This document shows, piece after piece, positions 48,961 to 60,194 of a stretch of DNA of 64,000 nucleotides. Source of the stretch: Saccharina japonica (Eukaryota > Sar > Phaeophyceae > Laminariales > Laminariaceae); NCBI GenBank assembly GCA_008828725.1, contig MEHQ01000812.1, forward strand, positions 310,001-374,000, given 5' to 3'. A model generated the notes under the pieces. It saw only the letters and a program-made list of their open reading frames with translations, made no database searches and had not been told where the DNA came from. Each line of letters opens with the position of its first letter. Position 1 is the first letter of the stretch. Made by a program: the position numbers and the translations under genes.

Positions 48961-49167
48961 TTTGCAAGTCCGCTTCACGAGCGATTCTGAGCAGGATGCA
49001 TATCATCCTTCATGCGACTCGCCCAAAACATGACGGCGCTTCGCGCTTGGTGCAAGCAGTGTCTGCCCCTGGTTGGTGAAAGCCGTCCCGGTATTGTAGG
49101 GATGCGAGTGTCTATGGTCATACGGCTACGCCCGTGGGCGACACGAGTACACCCCGTCTCCCCCCGT
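48961..49167 (+). repeat. Dispersed repeat R1, copy E
   Basis: Shares GGCGCTTCGCGCTTGGTGCA and CATTGTAGGGATGCGAG-like blocks with copies B and D; moderately diverged, C-rich at its end. Confidence 0.8.
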
Positions 49168-50109
49168 ATCAGTTCCATAGTCCATTATCACCCCTTCCTC
49201 GTGTGAGCTGCTAAAAACTCGAGCAAGGCAACCAAGGGGTGTGTACACGCTTTTCGACAACTCGTACCGCGGCAGAGATTTGATCTATTGTTTCCAGGTT
49301 TCAAACCTCTCCTTCCAATAGTTTCCACCATGCCCACAACAACGGATCATGCTAACTCAAAGTCCTTTCAAGCCGGCAAACAGCTATATGGCCTAGGCAG
49401 CGTGTAGTGCGCATGAAACCGCAAACCACGATAGCGATCGCAAGTATGTTGGGTAGCCCCTACAATGAAGAATGCACCGTCGGTCAATGTGCCGTCGGTC
49501 GTTGTACCCTCGGTCACTGTGCCGTCGGGCATGCCCTGGTGTCAAGTCTTCCCCAATAGTCACACCGTCCTACCCTGTCAGGGTAACAGTCGTGCACCAG
49601 CAAGACGCTGCAAGCCTCCTACATACACCAAACAACGAAGGCACCACTGCCAAAATGCATGGTGTTCCATTGTTCCTTGGAAACACATGTGATAAACACA
49701 TCACGTACGTACCCGTAGGCAGTTTGTTTGCAGTGCGCGCAAACAATACATCGTACCTCTCTGGAGCCAACAGTTGCGGTTAAGGGCTACTATTTTGCGA
49801 CCTGAGGGGGCCTTGTTGGAGTTATCATAATACCCGTAGAAATAGAGTACCAGAGGCTGAACGCTGCGCATTTCACACAAACGAGTACAGGTTCTCCTCA
49901 CGCCTTCATACCCAGAGAGCGCGTTCAAAACCCCAAGAGTGCAGATTCTGGTACGCCTTGGTCGTTACAGAGCACAGGCAAACCCGATGGGGGAATGGGG
50001 TATGGGCGGATGGGGGGGAAGCGCACAGAGGATCCCCTGAAACACGCCCAGGCCCTAAGCACAACCTCTAGGCGGCCAAGATTCGTTGGTTCTCAGCTTG
50101 CTTGGTTGT

Positions 50110-50253
50110 CTACACCAAGCCATCGCGTTCGGCTGGACCCGCTCCGGCGTCTACCGAGGTAGCCACGCTGGAGCCGGGATGCACTGGGTACTGACCAGGG
50201 ATGGAGTGCCCGAAGAAGGAGGCCGAGCGGTTCGGTGGTGGAGGGATTTGCAC
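50110..50253 (-). CDS. Gene 3 exon h11: altered tail, no PPxY
   Basis: 144 bases including TAG, acceptor CCGTGTAG. Starts VQIPPPPNRSASFFGHSIPG and ends AERDGLV. ASFF aligns with genes 1 and 2, but small length changes shift the frame later. A remnant of the old ending (PPRGCA and TAG at 50055-50075) survives downstream in another frame. Confidence 0.72.
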   Translation of the reverse strand: MQIPPPPNRSASFFGHSIPGQYPVHPGSSVATSVDAGAGPAERDGLV

Positions 50254-53200
50254 CTACACGGGCGGTGTCGTACGCGTTTAGAAGAACGGTAACCGATCAG
50301 GGGGAAGGAGGTGGCGCAAACGAGAAAATATGTAAGATCGGGCGTTATTGAATACGTGTCACAGATCGGTGTGCAGCTGAGACCAACGATGGAGATGGCG
50401 CGAAGAGGAAACTAGCTTGCTACATTTTTGTGATGCATGTGGTAGAACGGTAGGCTTGGTACAAAACACACACACAGATGATCGATATTTGTCAGTGTTT
50501 AGGTTATTGGTACCAGTAAGGGTTTCCACACGGTAGTGTGAAGCGTATTTTCAATCGCAGACCTAAATCTTTTCCGTGTCTTAGTACTGTCGTAGGTGCA
50601 CCAGTGGCGGTGCCTTCTACGGTAGTGACCACAGCGCCTACATGTGCACCTGACTGGTACGCCTACCGGCCAGCGTGTACGTACCTACGTAGCCCTCCGC
50701 TAGTAGCGCGGGTATTGTTCCAGGGGAACACAGGCGTTCAAACGTTCAGATGCGTATGTCACGGTAGTTGACAGGCATATATGCATGTTTTTAGGACTAC
50801 TGTGTACGAACACAGCAACAGGGGACGTGTTACCCGAGTTACGACACCCTTGTGCACTCGCTGTCTGCGTCACTCTACAGACATAATGTTTTCGATGTTC
50901 TGTCCTGGTTTCCCAAACTAATGGCACGCCCATTCCGCTAGAGCTGTTCTAGCCTGGACACCGTCTGGCCAAGTTGAGAGTACATCTGGAGGACTGTGTA
51001 TATGGTGTATTGTTGTATCAACTGGCATTAGTTACATTGAACTCGTAGCGTGTCAAATATAGAACCATGGGCTAGAACCGAACAGTGGGGATGCGAACAA
51101 CACTAACTTGATATTGAGCATGTCCGGTTTGAGATACTGGTACTGCTTGAAGCTGGCTTGGTTTACGTAAACATTTGAGAATATGGACGACACGTTATTT
51201 TTCTTTATTCAATTTGTTATATTCGACCGTATTTTATATATCCCCCCTAGTCGTATGTCAGATATATCGTCCCATAGCAGGCTCTCCGGCCCCTTACCCA
51301 CCACGGTTCGCGCATTGCCTCTGTATATCACGAGCGGGGTCCAGAAAGTCCTTCTCCCATCGGCCCGCGCCAAATTTTATACGCTGTTGTATATTTTGCT
51401 GTTACTTGTGTATTTAAATGGGCCAGGTATTTCATTGGGCGTGGAACGTTCACGATTGTTCGTAAAACCGAGTTTCAATAGGTGAATGTAGGACGGTATA
51501 TCGCACCAGCCACTAGGCAAGGGTGACCCACAGCCGGTCAAGATAGCTACGTCGTGTTCATTCAAGTCCCGGTGTGCTCCCTTAATCGCCCAAGAGCTGG
51601 CAATATTTTGAGGCCTCGCTATTATCGTTTGGATGTGAGCGCCTAGTACAACTTCGAGTAGGCCACTCCCTGGCGGCGGGAAAGTTTGCGATAATGTCAC
51701 AACCACGGTAGAAGCACCACGCAGGCGTTTTGAACGTACTTGTTCTCGAGCCAACAGCCTTATCATCGGCAGACAGAGATTGAACCAGACACCTTGTCGG
51801 GGTTACGAAAATCATTGTTCGCAACGTTTGAATTCACGCAGAGCTCACTTGAGCTAACGGCGTCTGTCTATCCAGCCCCCTTCTCGATGTCTGCCTATCC
51901 TGTATAGTGCGCAAGCCTCATTGTGCGGCGCCGATTGCGCCAAAATATAATGGTGCGTCAAACACTGTCTTGGCGTATGCAGGAACATACTTCTCAATAC
52001 ACCGGACCCCCCCCCCCCCGCCTGCAGGGCTTTCACTAACCGGTGGCATGACGCGGGCGCTGCGGATGCCAGGAAAATCAGGGCGACCGTTCCTCCCGGC
52101 GACCCAGTAAGGCTCTTCACCACCGCCCCTCTCTGCGTCGGAAGCAGCCGTTTGTGTGATGGACCGTCTTCTTCGACTGATTATTTCCCTCCCTTTCTGA
52201 ACCGGCCGCGTGAAGTCGCGACCTCTCTGTGTGGGTGACTCGCTTCTGGAGACAATGAAGCATATTCCCCAGGTGACAAGCAAGAGTTCTGGACGAGGGC
52301 GTGAAGGGAAGGCACGGAGGGGATGGAAATGTATTATTTATGTTTGTGTTTGAGTCCTCCCGTCGGGTTGGAAATCATTAAAAGTTATGCTCAACGCACA
52401 TCTACTTAAAATATCAGAACAATCTCCTGCTACCTCTACTGCGTGAGTATGTTGACCGGACCCGTCGAGGGTGTCGGGCGACAATACCGAGTATTTTTCT
52501 GGGCGAAGGTACGTTTGCCCTTAGTTTCCAATCCGACTGAGGGAAGGGAAACACTTACCCCAGAAGCCGCCGATGTTTCCCAGGAGAGTGCTAATATCAA
52601 GCGGGTTGATATCCGAGAGCTCAGTGAGTGAGTTTGCTCCCTGGGTGATGGTGAGGTGTAGATAGCCACGTGATTTGTTGTCAGTTGTGTCGTTTGACAC
52701 CTGCGAGCACGAGGGCGTGAAAGCCCGGGATACGAGATGGAGCGTGAGTCGTTGGGATGTAGTGAACTAACGTGAATATCTTCGGATGTGCTCCGGTGAA
52801 GCAATCAATCGATTCGCTGGCCGTGGTGTTTGCGGTAGCAGCATTCAATCTTTGTCCGATATTTGAGGCACCGATAAACCGAATACTAACCAACCCAACG
52901 GCGCTTGACTTTAACTGCATTGAACAATTCGTCACAGGCCGAGCCGTGCATGAATGGCGGGCGGGCAGTGATCGGTTGCTCTCATATCGTCACCACTTTC
53001 CGCTTATGATCTACGGCATTCTGACCACTACTCCTGTCAATGGAACGGTATTCTCGCAACGTAAGAGTCCAGGAACTTCAACTAATACAGCAGAAGAGTT
53101 CTTAGTATTGCGTCTATTTTTACGTCCATTGCGGCATCGCGAGGAACGTTTCGCAAGCGGAGCCCTGCCAATTTGTTTTCTTACCGTTTCAAACCTAGTC

Positions 53201-56200
53201 AGGCGACGGCATCTACAGCAACGGCATCGACACCTTGCGTCCAATCTGTTTTTGTTTCGGAGTTGTGCGGGGCTCAAACCCTCAGCAGTACGACCATAAT
53301 ATCGAGGCCCCTGCCACGATAATGGGTAGCGTCAAAATCCGGCAAGTGCATGAGCAAGGACCGCTTGCTTAGCCACCGACGACAGTTTTCTTGCACGCTT
53401 GTCTGCGTATTTACACCGCTGTTCGATTTTGTTAGGGTCGGGGTAATAGTGTTCGATAACAGCCACTTGCCTTGGTGAGAAATAGGGTTCCTCCAACGAG
53501 AAGCTTCAGACAAAGTGGGCGCAACCTTGCTGTAGCATGTCCCGTACCGGAAACACACACATACATATACGTACTCCTTTTCCGACGGCACATTAGCTTG
53601 TAATTTACCCGGTATAGACCGGGCCCAAACGTGCCGTCGGTAAACGAATACGTGTATTTGTTTGATACCTATCATGCTACATCGGGAATTACCCCTAGTT
53701 CGTCTGGGGCTTATGAAGTCGTCGCGAGAAACCGAACCATTCACAGCACTACAGCCACACCCCTGAACTCGGCAGGATCCCTGGGCCAGCATCGATGTAG
53801 CACCCAGCTAGGTGGAAGGGCCTGGTTTAGAAATATATATAGAAACAATAGTTTCGTCATTGTGCCATAGTCGGTTACGTCCCCTAGCGGCCGTTACAGG
53901 TTACGGTTCACATAATAACCTGAATTATTTCGTATCATTGGTAAACCCATGAACATGCCAGATGAAGGTCCCCAGACGCTACAGCCTCCTTATTTGAGGA
54001 GCTCTCTACCTCACCACAACAATTGGCCCAGATATGTAGAAACTACAACGTTATCCCGACAAAACAATATAAGGCCCGAGGTATAAAACACACAACGAAC
54101 GGTGGAATACATAAACGACATCGGCCACAACTAGTTCTGCAGACAGCTGGCACCCCTATCATTAGGACGCATCATGCCGGCGAGGACTCACCGTCGGGCT
54201 GACGTAGGTGCCTGTCGAGAGGGTAAGGGCAGGATAGCTGGTAGTTGAAACACCCGAAATATAGTTTCTGGTATTCCTCCCGATCGTCTGCGTCCCAGTG
54301 TTGGCGAGTTGGACATTCACGCCGCAGGAGGGTCAACGGTACGGGATTTCACATAAAGTAGTTCGCCCTTTTAGTACTGCACTCTACACAGTAGATATGC
54401 CGTACATCTGACCCTAATTCCGAGTGATTTGTCCCCACAGCGAGATAACTCCGTTAAAAACGGGCGGAGAATAGATCAACGATCGTTTCGTACTACCACG
54501 TTGTTTTAGAAATAAGAGAACCCACCGAGAGATCGGGTGCGAACGCGGACACCTGCTACCATATAGCGGGTGCACCAACACTTTGCTTCTGGGGGGCTCT
54601 TCAACGGACGAGCTCTATACTATTCTACTATTTATAGAGTAAGTCACCCACAAACTGGTTTTGATGAAAATAAAATGAAACTTCAACCCGATGGTCTTAG
54701 GGAGGTATACAACGAAGAACACGCAAAACATTACTTTTTGCACGAATGATAAGGTATGCCCTACAAGGCATATGCCTTATAGCGGCAGTTCCTCAAAATT
54801 TTAGAAGCCCACCTGCAGTCAGAAACATTAAGTTTTCGCTTACGCTCGCTACTACTCCAATCGTATCACGCGCCAGACGATATATTAACATATGCCGCAA
54901 ATGCCGGCGAAACAGCACTGATAATGTTAGTAGCCACTCACCAGGGCTGTTTCGATGAAGGTAGCATCGCTCGAACCACTGACGACGCGGCTGTAGGGTA
55001 TATTAATACGCTCCGCGGCAGAGTCGTTCCCCAGGAAGACCCCAACAACATCCCTATTTAATGATCGACAGCGACAAAACACACACCCAGAAGATGGTCG
55101 GAATCTGGCTGATGTTGATTAGCGTAGATGGCTCAAATTGGAAAAAAAAAACAGCTCTTCATGAGGTGGTACAATCTTGGGCCCAACCTAACCCTGTGAT
55201 AAGGTGGATAGGGATGATGCGCATCGCGGGCGAGTTACCCTACGAGAGTTTGCGTGTGGGTTTGCTTCAGTTGTGATATGTCGCATATACGCTTGCCTAA
55301 GTTCATGGCAACGTGGTCAGTCCGATCGAACGATCCCGTCGCCTACTTGCGAAAACATGTTTGCTGCTGCGCACCCCTTGCACTCACCTGTAAGGCTCCT
55401 GGATGGAAGGGTTAATATCCCAGTTCGCCTGCTTTCAGCGGAGCGGGACCAAAACAGGTGTTGGTATCATACCTTGGGATCGAGGCTTGATATAGATAAA
55501 GTGTATCGCGACATATTGCCCTCTCCTCATGCATACTACCTTAAGGGACGGGTGTCTGTTGCGATGCATGGTACCTTAATCGAAGGGTGATTCCGATGCA
55601 TGATACTTTGGTGTAGAGGTGCTTCCAATATTGTTTAAGGCTCTTCACTTCAATAAAGAGTCATGAGCTCTGCACTCCACCCACAACCTGGCCTTGAGAC
55701 GAATGGAAGTCAAACGCAGGATGATGGTGTAGGCATATATATTTATATATCGAAAACAAGGCTTAAACGCAAATTATACTCTAGTGAGGAGGCATCCCTT
55801 ATTGGGTATTTCCTCAGTAGACGCTTACACTTCTACTCAGTAACAGTCAGTCACAAATAGCTCGACTGAAACGTGCAACCTCTACCGTAGCCGCGTCGGT
55901 GCTGTGCAGAGGACCCACCGTGGCTGACCGTTCACATGTTCTGGAAGTTTTCTGTGCGAGGTATTTTCCCGACAAGTGGCGTATGTACTCCATCCTTTCT
56001 AGGAATTCCTCGTGCCGGACGATGGGTCACTGCGACTCCGCATGAAAACGGGTGATACCATACGTACCAACAAACTAAGATAATATTCGTAGCTGTTACA
56101 AGAAACTCACGCAACATCATATTTGCAACTGCAGTCTACTTGAATGCGTGGGCGGTTGGTGCACGTATACCTACTATCGCGGTCGGAAATTGGATGGAAA

Positions 56201-56876
56201 TCGAACATGGCCCCTAGAAAACTAAAAGGCCCCGTGTCAATTGGCACACTCACAACAGTGAGTGGCTCGTAAAGCGATGGACGTTCTATATTGATTGACT
56301 AAAAGGAAGAGGTACGTGCGATTGTTGACATTTCTAAGTGCGCCGAGGTTCATTTATCTACGACGACAACTTCCCCGTGACGTACGTGATGTTTCAGTTA
56401 GGTGGCGCAAGCATAAACGGTATGGTACAATCAACCGCACAAGAAACGACGAACTCGTTCAACAGTCGCTGCCACCCCGTGCCCCACAATTTCTAGGTTC
56501 CGTATGTTGTAACATTGTATGTCGGGCGACCAGTCCGCGAACCCGCACGTCCCGAGTCCGTCTCTCACAATGAAGCCGTCTAACGCTAGCAGCCTCGAGC
56601 GGTTAATACATCGCCGCCATCGACGATGTTAGGTTTCAAAACACAGGACATGTACACGCTTTGATCGTATTTCGATGTCGACTGTACGTTGGTAAATGAA
56701 ATTAGCACGTTGGGAGCATGGGCGGCGGGAGACGTGCGGCACCGTATACACACATATATATATATACTTCTCACCGTCAATACCGTAAAGGGCTTCGTTT
56801 GCCGACTGGAATTATCTTCATGTTCGAATTCCTCCACATCCAACTTTGTTAGATCGAAGCCCAGGCAGTTCGACCA
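50110..56876 (-). CDS. Gene 3: diverged two-TM channel-like paralogue (5' exons not found)
   Basis: Exons seen: 56775-56876, 55388-55428, 54942-55053, 54192-54287, 52559-52700, 52041-52288, 50110-50253. They join in one frame of 294 codons to TAG with GT-AG introns throughout. Exons matching h2 to h4 (TM1, FPxVxIC) were not found up to the window end, so they lie in a long intron beyond it or are lost. It keeps GVFLGN, LLGNIGGFW, LLLVTWGICFIV and a basic cluster RRRR. It differs from genes 1 and 2 in most exon lengths, lacks the second cysteine of h5, and has a different tail without PPxY. The open joined frame and preserved motifs argue for a working, diverged copy; a decaying copy cannot be excluded. 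Confidence 0.8.
52041..52288 (-). CDS. Gene 3 exon h10: TM2 and basic cytoplasmic region
   Basis: 248 bases, acceptor CGTCCAG, donor GTTAGT. Reads split Glu, LLLVTWGICFIVSRSESP, then REIISRRRRSITQ and EEPYWVAGRNG. The donor is weaker (GTTAGT) and is followed within about 20 bases by a run of G in the intron. Confidence 0.87.
52559..52700 (-). CDS. Gene 3 exon h9: pre-TM2 segment with NIGGFW
   Basis: 142 bases, acceptor GCTCGCAG, donor GTAAGT. Starts VSNDTTDNKSRGYLHLTITQ and ends in LLGNIGGFW, with the same split Glu codon at the donor. Shorter at its front end than genes 1 and 2. Confidence 0.88.
54192..54287 (-). CDS. Gene 3 exon h8: outer domain
   Basis: 96 bases, acceptor GACGCAG, donor GTGAGT. 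Reads TIGRNTRNYISGVSTTSYPA, then LTLSTGTYVSPT. Two codons shorter than the other copies. Confidence 0.84.
54942..55053 (-). CDS. Gene 3 exon h7: outer domain
   Basis: 112 bases, acceptor AAATAG, donor GTGAGT. Reads DVVGVFLGNDSAAERINIPY, then SRVVSGSSDATFIETAL. Four codons shorter than genes 1 and 2. Confidence 0.83.
55388..55428 (-). CDS. Gene 3 exon h6: micro-exon
   Basis: 41 bases, acceptor AAAGCAG, donor GTGAGT. Reads ANWDINPSIQEPYR with the final codon split as in the other copies; two codons shorter. Phase and position are the main support. Confidence 0.68.
56775..56876 (-). CDS. Gene 3 exon h5: outer domain
   Basis: 102 bases, acceptor GTACCAG, donor GTGAGA. Starts WSNCLGFDLTKLDVEEFEHE and ends KPFTVLT. 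Two codons longer than in genes 1 and 2, and the DGC of those genes is replaced by EDNSS. Confidence 0.8.
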
Positions 56877-57389
56877 CTGGTACAAAAGAGATCAAGAGGA
56901 CGCGCATGGAATTGAACCGGCATAAGTACCCGATGTTGCACGTATTATGAAAACTCGCGGCGAATAATTGGTCCAGCCCTTGATTTCACGAGCTCTCCAA
57001 ACGCTTGCTATTTAGGTGGGGCGTAGGATTCCCCGCACGCGTTCGTCATTTCGAACTGCCCCCGTTGGCGCATGCTAGTCTCGGGGTACTCCCATTGTGA
57101 CTGAGGCTCCTCAGTTTGTCACGAATTTAGGCCATGCCCAAAAAACGAATTTGACTAATGCTGCACGCTCACCGCGCCTTAAGGGATCTCGCCGGCCATA
57201 ATATACTCATAAATGTTTTGTTTTGTTTGATCATGTGTTGTGTATAAATTGCACTTGCCGCCTCAGCTATAAAACTTTCAATACAAATAGCGGCCTATGA
57301 AACACGCCTTACGGAAAACAACATACCTCCCGAACCAGAAATGTTTTGTATCTGCAGTTTACGGCCCGTTTTAACGAAGAAGAAAAAGC

Positions 57390-57540
57390 TTCAATTTGGA
57401 AAAAAAAAATCAAATCCGCTTTTCATTGGTCAACACACGCACCAGCACCAAAGATTAGGATCTTGGGGCATAATATTTGGTGCTGGTGCGTGTGTTGACC
57501 AATGAAAAGCGAATTTGAATTTTATTTTTTCCAAATTGAA
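57390..57540. repeat. Long near-perfect hairpin (foldback element)
   Basis: Arms 57390-57452 and 57476-57540 pair with very few mismatches around a 23-base loop. The inner arm includes CATTGGTCAACACACGCACC and its exact complement. Good match to a MITE or a small-RNA-like foldback; no protein. Confidence 0.85.
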
Positions 57541-58479
57541 TTTATTTTATACTCGTTAATTCGGGCCCTTATCTCCAAAAGAAAGCTTACAGTCACCCAA
57601 TCGATTTTGATCTACCCGTAGATCAACTACAAAGTGGGCCTTCTTGTGTTTACGCCCCGTAAATACGTTCCTGTGTTTTGTTCATTCTGCACCTCCTAAT
57701 CCGTGCTTATGCTTTACGATACGCGGGGCTCGGATAGAGGCTCGTTTTTTTTTATATGTTAAACACCATCGATGGCGCGAGGATCCGCACATTTTTTACG
57801 TTGACCGTTTGATGAGGGGGTGATGTTTATCGCGTTATTTGCTGAGTCATTGTTCGGGTTGAATAGTGCTTTCAAGTGGTCTGGCAGTGGCATCGAATTG
57901 TTTGCCATGAGTGCAAGCAAACTTCCTTAGACAGACTGCCGATAAAAGCAAGGTTTTGTTTGCGAGGTATGCCGTTTTCTGTATGGCGTGTTTCCTGCCA
58001 CTATGATTTGTGTACTATAGGTAGTATAGCTCCTGATGGAAAAAACAGTGTTACGTATTGTTTTTTCACTCGAATAAACCAAACAAAGCACAGAGAGAAA
58101 TGCCCGGCGTGGCTCCCTATCCCATCCGATGGGTTGTGTGTAAAACCAAGAGTTACAAATAGTTTCCGTGGTTTTTTTCTTTCGCAGTAAGCGTTTATGA
58201 GTGACCAACGTTGAGGCCCATGCCACACAACTTCTGTCGGACGGTAAGGGCAGTATTAACAATGACAATATTGTAAAGCCTAAATTGGATTGTTACGGGG
58301 GGCCACAGTAAATAGGACATCACATTGCTAAAGGAAAATGAAAATACTAGTGGTACCCCGAGCCATGCCAGGGCGGGGCCGGTAAAATAGCGGAATAAAA
58401 CAAAAATACCAAAAAAAAACTGGGTCACGATCCACACCCTATAGAACGCACTCCACTGTGATCACCGGTAAGTTGACAC

Positions 58480-58650
58480 ACGCACTCAACCACCCGTACC
58501 AACCGACCCCCCAACACCCACCCACACCCACCGAGCCATTCAGGTACTCACCCACACACCCACTCACTCACACCCACCCACCCAAACAACGACCCACCCA
58601 CCCAACCACGACGCACCAACCTATCGACACACGCATCAACTGATCCACCC
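58480..58650. repeat. CCCACCCA minisatellite
   Basis: Many CACCCACCC units on plus, the reverse-strand counterpart of 44640-44800. Confidence 0.75.
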
Positions 58651-60194
58651 ATCCACTACAACACTAATAGCAGTGTGAAATTAGGGTGCAGCATCACCAG
58701 TACGTACAGCAATAGTAGTAGTCCTTATATAACCCATCTACAGCAGCAGTAGCAACAACACCAGCCCAGAAAGTAGCAGCACGTACTCGTACGTACATGA
58801 AGCGGACACAAACTAAACGCCGGCATGGATGCGCAGCCCTTGTACATACAGCAGTGGGCCTTTTTTTTCGGTCGAGTTTTTCACGTCTGGGCTTTTTATG
58901 TTGAAATTAGTGCAAAACCCGCTAACTCGCGAAGTTTTGGGCCGATTTGGATTCTGACCGAAGTTCTGGAGATCCATATTTTCACATTTTGGGGACTCTT
59001 TGAAAACATTATCTCGATATTAGTATTGAAAATAAGTAACCTAATTTTAGAATGGATGTTCTATCTTGGAACTAGTGTGGATATTTGACTTGATTTTAGT
59101 GTGGAGGTTAGACCCCGTGCGGGAGAGGCCTCCGGTTACGTTGTGAACCCTCCCTTTCCGCTGACGCGTACTACGTGCAGGTTGCACCTGCTAAAGTGTT
59201 TATGCAGGATGCTGGTTTTAATGGGTGAGGCTGGCCTTTTGGGCCCCGTGTTCGTTTTTGGAAAAACGCCATCAAAACACGCGGCGGAGTGGTGCGGCGC
59301 CGGTCGGGGTCTGGTGGCGGGCGGTAGAGCCGGTCTCCCGCGGGGAATACCGAAACCGGCATAGTCCTGAAGATCCCAAACGACGTCCCCACCGCCACTA
59401 CCAAAGCGTATTCTATTTTAAGGATGTAGGTCTATGCCTGTTAGGTTTTCGTGTGAACGTAACGTCTCATTTACCATGGTCTCTCGAAATATCGTATATA
59501 TTATATTCCAACGGCACTACAGCAGAGCTATTAATAGTTCGTCGGCCGAGGAGTGCTCGCCAGGCCGAGCAGTGTGAGCGTCAATATTCCCCACATAAGG
59601 GAATGTTTTGTGCACGAAGTGGCGCTTGCTCTGACGATGCCCGATTGCCATGCTCCCGAGAAGGGGCTAGTTGAGCAAAGAAGGCCCGTCATGAGGCTAG
59701 CCACAGGACAATAATATGATACATATAAAGTATTGTATTAATCCACAGTAAAAACAGATGGCTTGAGAAGTGGAAGAAGTGGAAGTGGAAGTGCCCGAGT
59801 TAGACTTATCACGACCGGTTTGAAGCGCATATTCTGGTGTTTGCGCAGACGTCTTACTGGAAAATTACGTTATCATAAATTACCCTGAAGGCAGAAGTTG
59901 CCGTAAATCATTATTAGAAAAAGCTGAAGTGTACTATAAAAAAGACTTTGGAGTGACAATCTTGAATTGTCTCGGGGCCTTCCTACTTCTCCATGTAATG
60001 ATTATACCCCGAGGAAAATTCCAGACCCTTCGTCCCTGTGCAGTACTCGTATGTGAGACAAGCACGACACATTCTTTCAGTTTATTTCGTCATGTTTTTG
60101 TATGGTTGTTTGATTGTTGATTTGCTCTTTTACTATGTTTATTTATTCTCATTATGTTTTCCATCTCGCTTAGTCTCTTCATTTTTTCCAAGGG

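Larger units (their letters stand above)
37782..50109. other. Spacer between gene 3 stop and gene 2 exon h2
   Basis: Should contain the start of gene 2. Seen: a CTG run (39119-39157), dispersed repeats (39741-39912, 44920-45140, 48961-49167), a poly-G run (41765-41783), a GC-rich islet (44283-44520) and a GGGTGGGT minisatellite (44640-44800). Open frames are all short and unrecognised; the longest (39193-39831) runs into a dispersed repeat. Confidence 0.5.

Noticed and set aside
57876-58437. Cys-rich plus frame (57876-58190) and hydrophobic minus frame (58195-58437) above gene 3
   Set aside because: Tested as possible gene 3 front exons. Neither matches exons h2-h4 of genes 1 and 2, and AT-rich sequence readily gives hydrophobic frames.
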